Position numbers and translations under genes: made by a program. This document shows, piece after piece, positions 33,954 through 44,927 of a stretch of 64,000 nt of DNA (positions are counted from its first letter, which is position 1; the number at the start of each line of letters is the position of its first letter). A model generated the notes under the pieces. That model was not told the origin of the DNA, searched no databases, and worked only from the letters and a program-made list of their open reading frames with translations. Source of the DNA: Bidens hawaiensis (taxonomy: Eukaryota; Streptophyta; Magnoliopsida; Asterales; Asteraceae); assembly GCA_021521415.1 (NCBI GenBank), contig JAIQDT010014638.1, positions 62,001-126,000 on the forward strand, read 5' to 3'.

Positions 33954-35023
33954 TTAGGGTTTGTGGTGTTGATTGAGTAGTTTGATGTGGTGGAGTTTGC
34001 GGTGGGATGGTACAACGTGTTGGTCAATGTGTAATGGTGATTGTGGTGGTGTTGGAATAGGTTGCTCTTGTTCTTCAAGTTGCTCCCACTGATCAGGTGC
34101 ATCATTATTCATAGCTACTCCAGGTCCTCCTTCATCTCCATCAACATTTTCATATTCATCATCAGAGCCATCATCATCACTCTCTACGTCATCTCCTCCT
34201 TCCTCCTCTGAGCTTAACTCAGGCACTAGCATTACATTCAAGTCATGGTTCAACAACCAAGGCAAGATCTCAAATGGAACTTCAGAATTGAATCTATTTG
34301 CAACTCCAGGATTCTTAATTCTGTTGTATGTATCAGGATTCTGCAGTAGGTGTGTAATTCCCATAGTAGGTAAATCTCTTAATTCTCTGTTAGAGATTAT
34401 CTGCAGGAACCTTGGATATTGCAAGAATCTGTCCTGCTCTTCGTTCTTCAAGTTTGCTACCAGTCCATCAAATATCATCTTTGAAAAGTTGAAGGGTAGG
34501 TCATACATAATCCCAACAGTGGCATTTGCTAAGTCATGACTCATCAAAGTCCATGACCCTTTTCTTGGAGCAACCCCTGTATCACATGATGAATGGGGAA
34601 TCTATACATCATTGGAAACGTCCCCTTTTGAAACTGTCCATCATGTACAGTTCCCTGATAACCCATTGTCTCTTCAAATATTCTCATCAGGTGTGATGTA
34701 TTGAAGTTTATATGATAATGGTTATCAACATTCAACCGTAGGCATCTTTTTATCATCCTCTCAGTTATATGTATTTCTTGTCTTGCCACAGTTGCCTCTA
34801 TTCTCCTTCCATTGACATCTTCATCCAATTCAGCAGATCTCCAGAAATCCAGTGAATGATTTATGTTGATGACAGGGCATTCAGTAAAAGCAAAACTGAC
34901 ATTTGATCGTGCCATCCATGTAATCATTGGTGCCACCGGTTCGTTGTCAGGTGTGACTTGCAATAGAGCACACATGTTATGCTTCGTTTCAAAAGCATAC
35001 TTGGGTTGATCTTGTTCTGCCAT
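33954..35023 (-). pseudogene. N-terminal domain of the Copia accessory ORF, one frameshift
   Basis: It starts at ATG 35023 with MAEQDQPKYAFETKHNMCAL, then SFAFTECPVININHSLDFW and RQEIHITERMIKRCLRLN. A shift at about 34545 leads into the frame 34547-33954, with YDLPFNFSKMIFDGLVANL and DRFLQYPRFLQIISN. The same blocks occur on the plus strand in the 44-kb Copia element (KHNICAFVQ and KFLMYPRFVQLIIQ). From memory, Asteraceae proteins auto-annotated as synaptobrevin/longin-like carry this N-terminal layout. That name is probably spurious, and no enzymatic motif is visible. A long acidic, Pro-rich tail follows. Confidence 0.7.
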
Positions 35024-36103
35024 ATCTGAACATCACAATCAAACATATTCAAAGTGAAATTAGCATAAAAATTTAAAACTTTACCCAATTTCAATTTATT
35101 AAAATGAAAAAGAGAGAAAAATCTTCAAGAACCTGTTCTTCGACAAGTTTATAACCTAAACACATAAACAAAATATTAGTAATCAAATACATAATCAAAG
35201 CCCATTATAGTCTAATCATGGTCGGAAAACACATTATTAATGCTTACCGAGTCGGAATTAGAGGGCTGATTCAAGTTAGGGTTTGGATTAATAATGAATG
35301 CGATAGGTCGGTTTGGGTTTCTTTGCGAGAAAGCAGTTGTAGTGGAAAGAGAGAGAGGGAAATATAATGTTGAAAATTTTGCCTAACTCCCTCTTATATA
35401 CCTTTTGAAAGTGGGTTTTAAATGCTTTTTGTCGTTTTGTGAGTTATTAGCTGTCAAACAGTAACATTATCCACTTGATATTTTAAAAACAATTTTCAAA
35501 CATATAACTCTTTAATATTTTAGACTTAGCAAACCTTACTCGGAAAAGTAATCCTTTGCAAAGTCTAATCGGTATATATCCACATATACAAAGCTTACCC
35601 GAATAATATTAAACCTTTCTTGATAACATTTTCTTTTAATTTTATAAGGTTTACCCGATCCCTTTTTAATCACAAACCTTGTTTGATTAAGCAATGCAAT
35701 TTAAAGTCAAGATACTATGAAGAAAGCTTACCCGAAATACCAGGTTTCTTGAGAAATTAATCACAAGACAATTAATCAAGTATGAAATATCAAATAAACA
35801 TTCTTTCTAGGAATCAATTAAGATGCCCATATAAATTTCTCAAATTTAAATTAAAATCTTAATCTAGCATAAACCCTATCAAAAATAAGGATCATATTCA
35901 ATCAATCATAATAAAGCATATTCAATCAAGCATACTTGAAAAATAGTGTGCCCGAGCAACCTTCACAAAATTATTATGCCCGAACAACCTTCTTATACAA
36001 AGTATACCGGAGTAATCTTCCTAGAGTACAAAGTGTGCCCGGAAAGGACTTCTAGCAGACAGTGTACTCGGAAAATCAAATTTTGAAAAATTACCAAGTA
36101 TAT
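35024..36103 (-). mobile_element. Spacer upstream of the accessory ORF
   Basis: AT-rich, non-coding, and expected between pol and the accessory ORF. 35530-36080 has repeated CTTACCCGA, TGTGCCCGAG and AGTGTGCCCGGAAAG words, like the LTR of this element and the array at 14122-19725. The right end is cut by the Tekay LTR at 36104. Confidence 0.55.
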
Positions 36104-38586
36104 TGTCACACCCTCAAAATCCACTAACGGAGTTTTACCGTTAGAGGGTGTGAACTAACAGGATTGGAATCATTAGTTATAATCAAACCATAAAAACATT
36201 GATGAAAATAAGTGCGGAAGCGTAAATATATAAGCCAAGTGTTGCGCCACGCAGGACTACTTAAAAACCCACATAGTAACAGTTTTAAACAAGTTTGCAA
36301 AATCAATAGTGTTCAAAACAATGCATGATCCTATACCGCGCGCCCGCCTCGGCTACCTGAGAATAACATACTAAAAGTGTCAACACGAGGTTGGTGAGTT
36401 CACAAATTTATATAAAATAAAGCGTTTAGCGTCTTGCGTTCAGCGTTTTGCGTTTTGCGTTTAACGTTTTGCGTTACCAGATAGTGTAAAATTAATTATA
36501 TATCGATAGGTAGCTAGCCTATACAACAAGTATTACTAAGTGTTCGACACCGAAGCTGACTGTTTATCATGTGCCTTGCCACCAGGTTTATCCCGACCAT
36601 GGTAATGTGTTAGCCAAAATTACACCCACTCGACCTCCAGTCGAGCTTAGCGTTGGGTGGGTTTGTCAAACCCAGTAGTACTACTCAACAGTGACTCGCT
36701 ATTATTCAATATTAAACGGTTCGATGTGTAGGACTTCAGTTGTTTCGTTTGCCACTTAGCCTTTACAAGTGATATATAATCTACTAACAAAATCTAAAAG
36801 CATTTTCGGAGTATGTTATCTCCCCCAAGTGAAAAGCGTTTAAAGAGTTTAAAGGGGTATGTGAAACTCACTGTTTGCGAAGAATTCCCAAAAACAAGTC
36901 ACCCAAGTGATGCGCGTCGCAGAAAACTCTCACTAGCGTTCTATAACAACAAGGAGATTTTCTAAGAGACGGAACTATTATAGAGTTTCTAGACTCGGCA
37001 CATAATACTTAAGCACAAGATACGTTTCGTGTTTGTTTGTGAATCGTGTGTGACTCAACAAGCACATTTGTGATACGTTACGTGTGTGAACAACTATTTA
37101 CGTGTCAAGTGTTAATAGTGTACATATTTAGCAAATATTCCGCGCAAGGGCAATTTGGTCAAAACATAACAATTATCCAGTAACAAGCACGTTTCATGTA
37201 TTTTCACAAAGTTCAGCAACTAATTTCGTCACGACAGAATTCTACTTGAAAGACTACCCTATTCAACAGATCATAGTATCTCAATTAATTCACCAAAAAT
37301 CGTCACAAAAGAACACATGTGTTAGGTTTGCAGAACATATTTTATTATATTTTTATTCCACATAGATTTCTCACAATGATCAAAACATTTCAGCAAACTC
37401 ACAACAATCAAATTCTTGCGCAACAGAATGTTATTTGAAATTTCCGTTAAATGAAAAATCCAATTAATGCAAGACCAATTGGGTTTGGTTCTTAACTCAA
37501 CAAGTTAACTTCCAGAAGTGGAACCAACGCATTAGGTCTTGTAGTTCATGAGATATTATATTTACAAAACAACCTAACAGCAGGTCTCACAATTCAGATT
37601 TGCACAACGTTTTTGTAAAATCATAAAAGTTAACTTTTACTCGACCAAAAATTACAAACTTAGACTTTATAGAAACTAGACTCAACATAGTACCCTTTGG
37701 TATTAATAATCTGGACCAATTCTCATATTAACACCCGGTTATAGTCAATTGAACATCAACAACACAATTAGTCCAGAAACTGTTTGCATCCAAACTCAAC
37801 ATATTAACCATCTATAGACCACAATCCGTTCATATGACATTCTAGACACCATAATCACTATCCATGCACATCAATTATACACTACATACATGATTAGGGT
37901 TTTACTTGAACTCAAAATCAAAGCAACAAGCGATTAACATGCAATAACATCAATTCTAGTTATCAAATCAACAATCAATACATAATTAAACATCATCAAA
38001 TCAAAACAAAACATATGAGCACAATATATGTAATTTTCAGAATCTAGGGTTTAAAATTAACCCATTCAAAATCAAAATTAAGCATAAAGGATGCATAGAA
38101 TAGTTGTTTATACCTTCCTAGCACCTTAATCTTCAACAAACTCGAACAATTCTTGTATGTATGTGTGTGTGTGTGATTGACGGCAGCCAAGAGCAAGGGG
38201 AGGGGGGGGGGGGCGATCGGGTAGAGAGAGAGAGAGGGAGTGTTAGGGTTTAGGTTAATATTATTATTTATAATAACATGTTACATCTAGGTCCCTCAAC
38301 TTCTAATTTGTACTTTTCTAGCTTATTTTAACTAGTTTGCATATTGAGTTAACGTTTTATAAAATGTTATCACATAACACATAAGTCTAACACATAATTA
38401 CCACATAATTATTGTTTTGACGTTTTTCGTTTATTCACCAATGGTTAGCGTCAACTCGTTGCGTTTCGGTGCAATTCCCGAAAGACTACACATGTAGTAG
38501 TTGTGCGTTATAGATCCAATGATCTTTAAGTTTGAATTAACGGAGTTTGAGTTAACGGAGTTAACCTGAAATTGACTAGTGTCACA
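36104..38586 (-). mobile_element. Tekay element 3' LTR
   Basis: It reads TGTCACACCCTCAAAATCC at 36104 and ends ACTAGTGTCACA at 38586; on the minus strand the LTR runs TGTGACACTAGT to GGTGTGACA. GGGAATGA on the minus strand forms the adjacent polypurine-like tract. It contains a GCGTTTTGCGTT short tandem repeat (36420-36475), a G-run and GA-run (38196-38240) and no ORF of note. Confidence 0.9.
36420..36475. repeat. GCGTTTTGCGTT / GCGTTTAACGTT short tandem repeat
   Basis: Seven or so 7-8 bp units of the form GCGTTTT, GCGTTTA or ACGTTTT in the LTR. The copy in the 5' LTR is at 44786-44843 with a slightly different unit order, so it is changing by slippage. Confidence 0.75.
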
Positions 38587-38718
38587 TCATTCCCATGTTA
38601 AAGAATTTTCGTCCCGAAAATTTGAGTCAAGTCGTGATGAGTGTCTGAAAAAGTAAGAAAAATTTTCAGTTTGTCATATCATCCCCTAGTAGAAGGAAAT
38701 TTCGTCCCGAAATTTAAT

Positions 38719-40053
38719 TCATACATCCGGTGATTTCTGACGGTTTGTCGGGTTTCGCGGTTTTCTGTGATTGGTCAGCCCTTCAAAAAGGTGAGGATAC
38801 TTTTTCATCATTAGATCCTCGCGTTCCCACGTGAACTCCGGTCCACGTCTCGAGTTCCAATGAACCTTATCAATTGGAATCTTGCTGTGCTTGAGTGTTT
38901 TGGTTTCCCAATCCAAAACTTCGACTGGTTCTTCAATGAAGCGTAACTGTTCATCAACTTGCAATTCGTCCAAAGGAACTGCTTGGGTTTCATCGGAAAG
39001 CCATTTCTCCAAATTGGATACGTGGAATACATTGTGTACGCCACTTAGTTCTGCTGGTAAGTCCAGTCGGTACGCCACCGGACCAATGCGCTCAGTAATT
39101 GGGTAAGGACCAACGTATCGTGGATTGAGTTTGTTTCGCTTCCCAAAGCGAACCACACCTTTCCAAGGTGAGACTTTGAGTAATACTTGGTTGTTCACTT
39201 GAAATTCGAGAGGCTTTCGGCGCTTGTCGGCGTAACTCTTTTGGCGATCTTGTGCTGCTGCCATGCGGTTTCGGATTTGAACAATCTTTTTAGAGGTTTC
39301 AAGTACCAATTCTGGACCAGTGATTTTGCTGTAACCCACCTCTGCCCAGCAGAGAGGTGATCGACACTTCCGTCCATACAACGCTTCAAACGGCGCTGCT
39401 TTAATGCTTGTGTGGTAGCTGTTATTATACGAAAACTCTACCAAAGGTAAGTGAGGTTCCCAACTTTTTCCGAAATCCAACACACATGCACGCAACATGT
39501 CCTCCAAGGTCTGAATAGTGCGCTCACTTTGCCCATCCGTCTGAGGATGGTATGCAGTGCTCATAACAAGACGGGTGCTTAGTGCGCTCTGTAGTGACTT
39601 CCAAAAGTGCGAAGTGAAACGAGAATCTCGATCAGAAATGATTGAGATAGGCACTCCGTGTCTAGACACTACTTCCTTCATGTAGACGCGAGTCAATCTT
39701 TCCATTTTGTCCGATTCCTTAATCGCTAAGAAGTGTGCAGACTTAGTCAATCGGTCAACGATCACCCAGATGGTATCGCATCCCGTCGGTGTTTTAGGTA
39801 ATCCCGTGATAAAATCCATTGAAATGTGTTCCCATTTCCACATTGGGAGTTCCGGTTGCTGTAGCAGGCCAGATGGTTTCTGATATTCTATTTTGACTCT
39901 GGCACAAGTCAAGCATTTGCTCACGTAGGTGGCAATGTCGGCTTTCATGTTTGGCCACCAGTAAAGTGCCTTTAAGTCATGGTACATTTTATCTGAGCCT
40001 GGGTGGATAGAATATCTGGACTTGTGAGGTTCGTCCATCACTAGAGTTCTCAA
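38719..40053 (-). CDS. Tekay integrase with C-terminal chromodomain
   Basis: An uninterrupted 444-codon frame. The N-terminal zinc domain shows [17 protein letters not shown] and KCLTC. The catalytic core has MDFITGLP (first Asp), ISDRDSRF (second Asp) and [14 protein letters not shown] with the Glu, so all DDE residues are present. The GPY-type block reads [20 protein letters not shown]. The C-terminal chromodomain runs from about [11 protein letters not shown] through [20 protein letters not shown] to [12 protein letters not shown]; such domains direct chromovirus integration to marked chromatin. It is part of the polyprotein: a stop at 40054-40062 separates it from RNase H, so it has no start of its own. 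Confidence 0.93.
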   Translation of the reverse strand: MRTLVMDEPHKSRYSIHPGSDKMYHDLKALYWWPNMKADIATYVSKCLTCARVKIEYQKPSGLLQQPELPMWKWEHISMDFITGLPKTPTGCDTIWVIVDRLTKSAHFLAIKESDKMERLTRVYMKEVVSRHGVPISIISDRDSRFTSHFWKSLQSALSTRLVMSTAYHPQTDGQSERTIQTLEDMLRACVLDFGKSWEPHLPLVEFSYNNSYHTSIKAAPFEALYGRKCRSPLCWAEVGYSKITGPELVLETSKKIVQIRNRMAAAQDRQKSYADKRRKPLEFQVNNQVLLKVSPWKGVVRFGKRNKLNPRYVGPYPITERIGPVAYRLDLPAELSGVHNVFHVSNLEKWLSDETQAVPLDELQVDEQLRFIEEPVEVLDWETKTLKHSKIPIDKVHWNSRRGPEFTWEREDLMMKKYPHLFEGLTNHRKPRNPTNRQKSPDV

Positions 40054-40062
40054 CTCTCCGTA

Positions 40063-40665
40063 TCATGGAACCCAGATCCGGTTCTCAAAATATCGGACCC
40101 CGTCCGATTTGGTTTCGAGTTGCCTGTTCATGCCCCGCATGAGTTCTGATGGAAGATTATCATCTTTCAAAGCTTCGAGTTGCGCATCGCGAATCTGATC
40201 GGGTAAGTTGGCATGAATCGTGAGTTGCAATGCTCGCACTCGCCTGGGTTTATCGTTTTCTTTTCTGCTGAGAGCGTCGGCCACTACATTGGCCTTTCCA
40301 GGGTGGTACTTGATGGCACAATCATAATCCTTAAGCAGCTCGACCCAACGACGCTGTCGCATGTTCAGCTCCTTCTGATCGTAGATATGTTGGAGACTCT
40401 TGTGGTCGGTGTAAATGGTAAACTTGGTACCGTACAAGTAATGCCTCCATATCTTAAGGGCAAACACCACAGCTCCAAGTTCTAAGTCATGGGTTATGTA
40501 GTTCTTCTCGTGAATCCGTAGTTGTCGAGAGGCATAGGCTATAACCTTCTCGAGTTGCATCAACACGCAACCGAGACCTTGTATCGATGCGTCACAATGT
40601 ACCTCAAAATTCTCTGTTCCCTCGGGGAGGGCTAGAATAGGGGCGCTACAGAGTTTGGTTTTCAA
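40063..40665 (-). CDS. Tekay RNase H
   Basis: A 200-codon frame with [58 protein letters not shown] and [15 protein letters not shown], the standard RNase H blocks of chromoviruses, with the D-E-D acidic residues visible. The linker to integrase follows. A stop below it (40054-40062) and a gap above it (40666-40713) break the polyprotein. Confidence 0.9.
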   Translation of the reverse strand: MKTKLCSAPILALPEGTENFEVHCDASIQGLGCVLMQLEKVIAYASRQLRIHEKNYITHDLELGAVVFALKIWRHYLYGTKFTIYTDHKSLQHIYDQKELNMRQRRWVELLKDYDCAIKYHPGKANVVADALSRKENDKPRRVRALQLTIHANLPDQIRDAQLEALKDDNLPSELMRGMNRQLETKSDGVRYFENRIWVP

Positions 40666-40713
40666 CAGTTGGAAAGCGGATTCTTGCCCGTCACCCCAAT
40701 TGTACTTAGTACC

Positions 40714-41556
40714 CTAGTGAGTCAAAGCGGTGAGGGGTTGAGCAATCTTTGAAAATCCCTCGATAAAACGCCGGTAGTAGCCGTCCAGTCCTAGGAATTG
40801 TCGCACCTCAGTCGGAGTCTTAGGTGCTTCCCAGTTTTTGATAGCCTCTACCTTACCGGGATCGACATGGATACCATTCTTGTTGATCACATGTCCTAAA
40901 AAGTGAACCTCGCGAAGCCAAAATTCGCATTTCGAGAGTTTAGCGTACAGTTGTTCCTTCTTCAACAATTCAAGAATTAACCTCAAGTGTTCTTCGTGGT
41001 CAGCCTCGTCCTTGGAGTTGACGAGAATATCATCAATGAAAACAATCACAAACTTGTCGAGGTACGCCTTGCGTACTCGATTCATGAGATCCATAAATAC
41101 GGCTGGTGCGTTGGTTAAGCCAAAAGGCATAACCAAAAACTCATAGTGACCATACCGAGTTCTGAAAGCCGTCTTTGAAATATCTTCTTCGCGCACTCTT
41201 TGTTGATGGTAACCAGATCTCAGATCGATCTTCGAGTAGTAACTCGATCCTTGAAGCTGGTCAAACAGATCATCAATTCGGGGTAAGGGATAACGGTTCT
41301 TTATCGTCACCTTGTTCAGTTCTCTGTAGTCGATGCACATGCGGAAAGTCCCGTCCTTTCGAACAAATAAGACAGGGGCTTCCCATGGCGATGAGCTAGG
41401 TCGGATAAAACCTTTATCCAACAGATCTTGCAATTGAGTGGACAACTCCTGAAGCTCCGCCGGTGCGAGCCGATATGGGGCTCGTGCTATGGGCGCTGCA
41501 CCGGGGGTCAATTCGATTTGGATTTCGACTTGTCGAATAGGAGGGAGTCCGGGCAA
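40714..41556 (-). CDS. Tekay reverse transcriptase
   Basis: A 280-codon frame covering nearly the whole [87 protein letters not shown], active site [11 protein letters not shown] (both Asp kept), [19 protein letters not shown] and the connection [20 protein letters not shown]. It ends at a stop near 40711, just before RNase H. Unlike the RT at 2312-3135, the catalytic residues are intact. Confidence 0.93.
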   Translation of the reverse strand: MPGLPPIRQVEIQIELTPGAAPIARAPYRLAPAELQELSTQLQDLLDKGFIRPSSSPWEAPVLFVRKDGTFRMCIDYRELNKVTIKNRYPLPRIDDLFDQLQGSSYYSKIDLRSGYHQQRVREEDISKTAFRTRYGHYEFLVMPFGLTNAPAVFMDLMNRVRKAYLDKFVIVFIDDILVNSKDEADHEEHLRLILELLKKEQLYAKLSKCEFWLREVHFLGHVINKNGIHVDPGKVEAIKNWEAPKTPTEVRQFLGLDGYYRRFIEGFSKIAQPLTALTH

Positions 41557-41664
41557 ATCCTCCGGGAAAACTTCCGGAAAATCTCGGACAATCGGTATAT
41601 CTTTGATTCGCTTCTCCTCCGCGGGTTTCTCAACAATAAGGGCTAAAATTGCCGGATGACCCTT

Positions 41665-42410
41665 TCATAGATACTTCTGCGCCTTCATGAGGGTGATGAC
41701 GCTGGTGGTCATGCCGCTTTTCTCGCCCTGAACCGAAATGATCTCGCCGGAAAGGGTGGTGATGTAGACTATCTTGTCGTGACATATAATCTCCGCTCGG
41801 TTCTCAGATAACCAGTCCATGCCGACAATGACATCGAAACTACCAAGCGTAAAAGGTATGAGGTCGATATCAAAAATATGACCTGACAGTTTCAAGTTAC
41901 ATCCCGCAAGTACATGAGTCGTTTCTATAGACTTACCGTCCGCTAATTCAATAGGAAACTTAGCATCTAACGGGGTTGGAGTTAAGTCTAAGAGTTTACT
42001 AAAGGCTTTCGACACAAAACTCCTATCAGCTCCAGTGTCAAACAAAACAGAAGCAAAACAGTCGTTCACAGGAAACTTACCAGTCACCACATACGGATCG
42101 TTGCGGGCTTGACCCGACCCAATGACGAGAGATCTTCCTTTACCATTGCTTCCGCCAAAGCTGCTGCCTCCATTATTCGCGTTATGTTTTAGTTTGGCGC
42201 AATCCTTCCTGAAATGACCCTCTTGACCACACTCAAAACATCCCTTAGTCGTCGTAGGTGGTTTAGGAGCACCCTTTGCCGCTAGGTCTCCCCTACATTC
42301 CTTGGCCTGATGACCCATTTTTCCGCATCTCAAACACTTGACGCGATCACACGGGCCAGCATGATGATAGTTGCACCGGTTGCATTTCCGGTGTTTCCCA
42401 GCATAGCCGC
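41665..42410 (-). CDS. Tekay nucleocapsid knuckles and aspartic protease
   Basis: From about 42400 the minus strand reads [12 protein letters not shown] and [14 protein letters not shown], then [14 protein letters not shown], which are RNA-binding zinc knuckles (one CX2CX3HX3C, two CX2CX4HX4C). After a Gly/Ser/Asn linker comes the protease: [15 protein letters not shown] with the DTGA triad, and [16 protein letters not shown]. The open frame to 41665 ends at a stop; 41557-41664 is the linker to RT. Confidence 0.9.
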
Positions 42411-42610
42411 TCGAACCCTGCCCGCTACCGTTGTTGTTATTGTTGTGACCCTGATTATTGAAGCTCCGAGTGAGTTCGGGCTTACGGTAGTGTTGTTGCT
42501 GTGGGGGGTTCGAGGTTAAGGACCTGACGTTGTCGAACTTTCTCTTTCCATTACTCGTGTTGTTGCTGTTGTCAGTGCTCGGGTTGTCACGGGCTTTAGT
42601 GGTTGAACCC

Positions 42611-43330
42611 CTATGTGGTAACGCACCTTGGGTCCACTGCTTGATCCGTCAGTTTGTGAGCTAATCGGATTGCTTGTTGAATCGTGGCTGGTCTAGAAGA
42701 CGTCACCATGCCCTGAATTTGCGGTGCTAACCCATCAATATACATCTCAATCCTCTTGCTCGGCGGGTCTACCATCCGTGGACACATCACAGCTAACTCG
42801 TGAGAACGGGTGGTGTAGGCTTCAATTTCGGAACCCACCATCTTCAACGACCAAAACTCGGATTCCAACTTTGCAATCTCCTCTCGAGGACAATACTCTT
42901 CACGCATCATATTTTTGAACTCCTCCCAGTTCATTGCGTTAGCCAGTTCCAATCCAAGAATCTGCACATTTTAATTCCACCAAGTGAGAGCAGAATCTTC
43001 AAGTGTCCCGGCAGCAAATTTGACCCTACTGGTAGGTGGACAATTACACATCTCAAAAGCGGATTCGGCCCTCTCAGCCCAACGCAGGAAGCCTATAGCT
43101 CCATCAGTGCCCTTAAACGAACTGGGCTTGCAATCCAGGTAGTTCTTGAAAGTACACGATCCAGTTGGACCTCCGGCTTGATTCTCGACATGTGCGGCTA
43201 GAGCGGCCGCCGCGTGGTCGTTTAGCAGGGTTTGGAGTTCTTCTGCAGTCAAGTTGATGTTACCCAGCGACCGTGTCCAGCGTTTCTTCCAGCCATCTCC
43301 TAGAATCACATCATAAAATGTCGGACATGA
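42611..43330 (-). pseudogene. Tekay Gag capsid, one stop
   Basis: The frame 43408-42971 carries INLTAEELQTLLNDHAAAAL, CTFKNYLDCKPSSFKGTDGA and FAAGTLEDSALTWWN and ends in a stop. The next frame, 42967-42611, continues with LGLELANAMNWEEFKNMMRE, LKMVGSEIEAYTTRSHELAV and DPPSKRIEMYIDGLAPQIQG. Together they form the retrotransposon-gag domain; a single stop at about 42968-42970 separates them. A TTCTAG acceptor-like site at about 43313 precedes the first conserved codons, so an upstream exon is likely. The end of Gag, toward the knuckles at about 42400, is Asn/Gly-rich. Confidence 0.85.
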
Positions 43331-43533
43331 ATTTTTGGTTTCATATGCAACACACCATACATGTAATAAAAAGATAGGTAAGAAAGAAATAAAAGGAACA
43401 AACATCACATCTCAACCATATATTAATCCAAATAATAATTCATGATTAAAACCATTGGATTCGCTACAAAGTATTTAAAACCAATCCTTAAAATCGTAGA
43501 AAATAATAGTTTGGATGGAGACAACCCCTCCAT

Positions 43534-44371
43534 CTAGGTGTTATCATCCTTAGATGTCATCATCTGAGGACACCTCTGAGTGTGCCTCCTCCTCAGCCGG
43601 TTCTTCCTCCGGTTCCTCTTCGGGTTCCTCCTCGGGATCTTCCTCGGGATCCTCCTCAGGCTCCTCTTCGGGATCTTCTTCGGGTTCCTCTTCAGGCTCT
43701 GCCTCAGGTTTGGTTGCGTTCTGAGCAACTTGCATTTGTAAGACACGCAACGCTCTAAAGCTATCTCTGTTCGGGTCCTTGCTACTTGAAGTTGCTTTTG
43801 CAAGTCTATCATCTCGGCTTGCATTTTTCTCATAATTTTCATCTGTTGATCACTAGCCTCTTGCATTTCCTACATCACCGCTGTCAGGCGAGAAATTTCC
43901 TCCTTAGTTTCAGTTCCATCCTTTAACAGTCCGGAAACGTTCGCTCGCGTATAGCGCATATAACCAACATCACGCTCCAAACAAGAAACAACAGCTGCGA
44001 GCACAACGCTCTACAGGTTCGGTTATGGGTGGTAGGGTGTTGGGGTAAGCAGGACGACTCGGGTGAGGTAGTGGGGGAACTTGTTCGCGATAGACCATAC
44101 GCCTGATCATATTCGGGTACCAATCCCAGCTAACTTCGTCTTCGTACATGCCTCCGGATAAGCGATACCTTTTCGGTGCAGGGGCTTCTTGCTCCGGGAC
44201 TACTCGGGGTGGCGATAAGGTAGGTAACTGCGGTTCCTTCCCATGAGCATGAGTCATCTGATCGGATGACGATGATGATGGTGGCGTCGACATCCCTACA
44301 GGTAAGCCGTGTATGCGCGCGTATGAGTGAATGAGGTAAAGAGATAAGATAACAAAGACTACACAAAACAT
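43534..44371 (-). CDS. Upstream ORF of the Tekay element, coiled-coil with acidic EEPEED repeat
   Basis: Between the primer site and gag lies a coding-like stretch. The frame 44371-43970 has MSTPPSSSSSDQMTHAHG and YRLSGGMYEDEVSWDWYPNM. A later frame reads MQEASDQQMKIMRKMQAEMI with DLQKQLQ heptads (coiled coil). In the frame 43750-43550 it ends in EEPEEDPEEEPEED-type repeats from a TCC/TCG-rich minisatellite (43590-43710). Frame changes and an in-frame stop near 43870 break it. It may be a spliced first exon of gag, since the gag acceptor is at about 43313. Function is unknown. Confidence 0.5.
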
Positions 44372-44453
44372 ATGCAGTGTGTATCATTATAACTAATGGT
44401 TCGTTGCGGTTATAGTCTAGTATGCATGCAATTTCTAGTTCGCTATAACCAAT

Positions 44454-44469
44454 GGCTCTGATACCAATC
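44454..44469 (-). promoter_or_regulatory. Tekay primer-binding site (tRNA-Met)
   Basis: GGCTCTGATACCAAT on the plus strand, directly below the LTR start at 44470, is the reverse of ATTGGTATCAGAGCC. It sets the orientation as minus. Confidence 0.88.
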
Positions 44470-44927
44470 TGTCACACCCTCAAAATCCACTAACGGAGTT
44501 TTACCGTTAGAGGGTGTGAACTAACAGGATCGGAATCATTAGTTATAATCAAACCATAAAAACATTGATGAAAATAAGTGCGGAAGCGTAAATATATAAG
44601 CCAAGTGTTGCGCCACGCAGGACGACTTAAAAACCCACATAGTAACAGTTTTAAACAAGTTTGCAAAATCAATAGTGTTCAAAAAAATGCATGATCCTAT
44701 ACCGCGCGCCCCGCCTCTGCTACCTGAGAATAACATACTAAAAGTGTCAACACGAGGTTGGTGAGTTCACAAATTTATATAAAATAAAGCGTTTAGCGTT
44801 TTGCGTTAAACGTTTTGCGTTTTGCGTTTAACGTTTTGCGTTACCAGATAGTGTTAAATCATTTATATATCGATAGGTAGCTAGCCTATACAACAAGTAT
44901 TACTAAGTGTTCGACACCGAAGCTGAC
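44470..44927 (-). mobile_element. Tekay 5' LTR, truncated
   Basis: It matches 36104-36561 almost base for base to CGACACCGAAGCTGAC, then changes at 44928 to Copia RT codons. The remaining 2 kb of the LTR, its flank and part of the Copia element were removed. Confidence 0.9.

Larger units (their letters stand above)
28830..36103 (-). mobile_element. Second Copia-type element (another family), 3' part
   Basis: Minus orientation. The 3' LTR ends on the plus strand at 29807 with CTTGACTCAACA, followed by the reversed polypurine tract ATCTCCCCCTAGA. Next come a long accessory ORF series (29976-35023) and a spacer to 36103, where the Tekay LTR interrupts. Pol, primer site and 5' LTR are missing, lost with the deletion that ends at 44927. 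Similar proteins are known to me from Asteraceae (Tanacetum) Copia elements, where they follow pol. Confidence 0.7.
36104..44927 (-). mobile_element. Tekay-type Ty3/gypsy chromovirus, nearly complete
   Basis: The 3' LTR is 36104-38586, the internal region is 38587-44469 and the 5' LTR starts at 44470 but is cut at 44927. Minus-strand order is upstream acidic ORF, gag, protease, RT, RNase H, integrase and chromodomain. The two LTR segments that overlap are almost identical, and the pol frames have only a few stops or shifts, so this is the youngest full element here. A deletion joins its 5' LTR to the RT fragment of the host Copia. The surviving outer flank is TATAT; the partner was lost. Confidence 0.92.

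Noticed and set aside
33954..35023. A true synaptobrevin/longin protein
   Set aside because: There is no SNARE heptad layer or longin fold signature that I can see, and the context is a Copia element; the label in public annotations is probably an automatic error.
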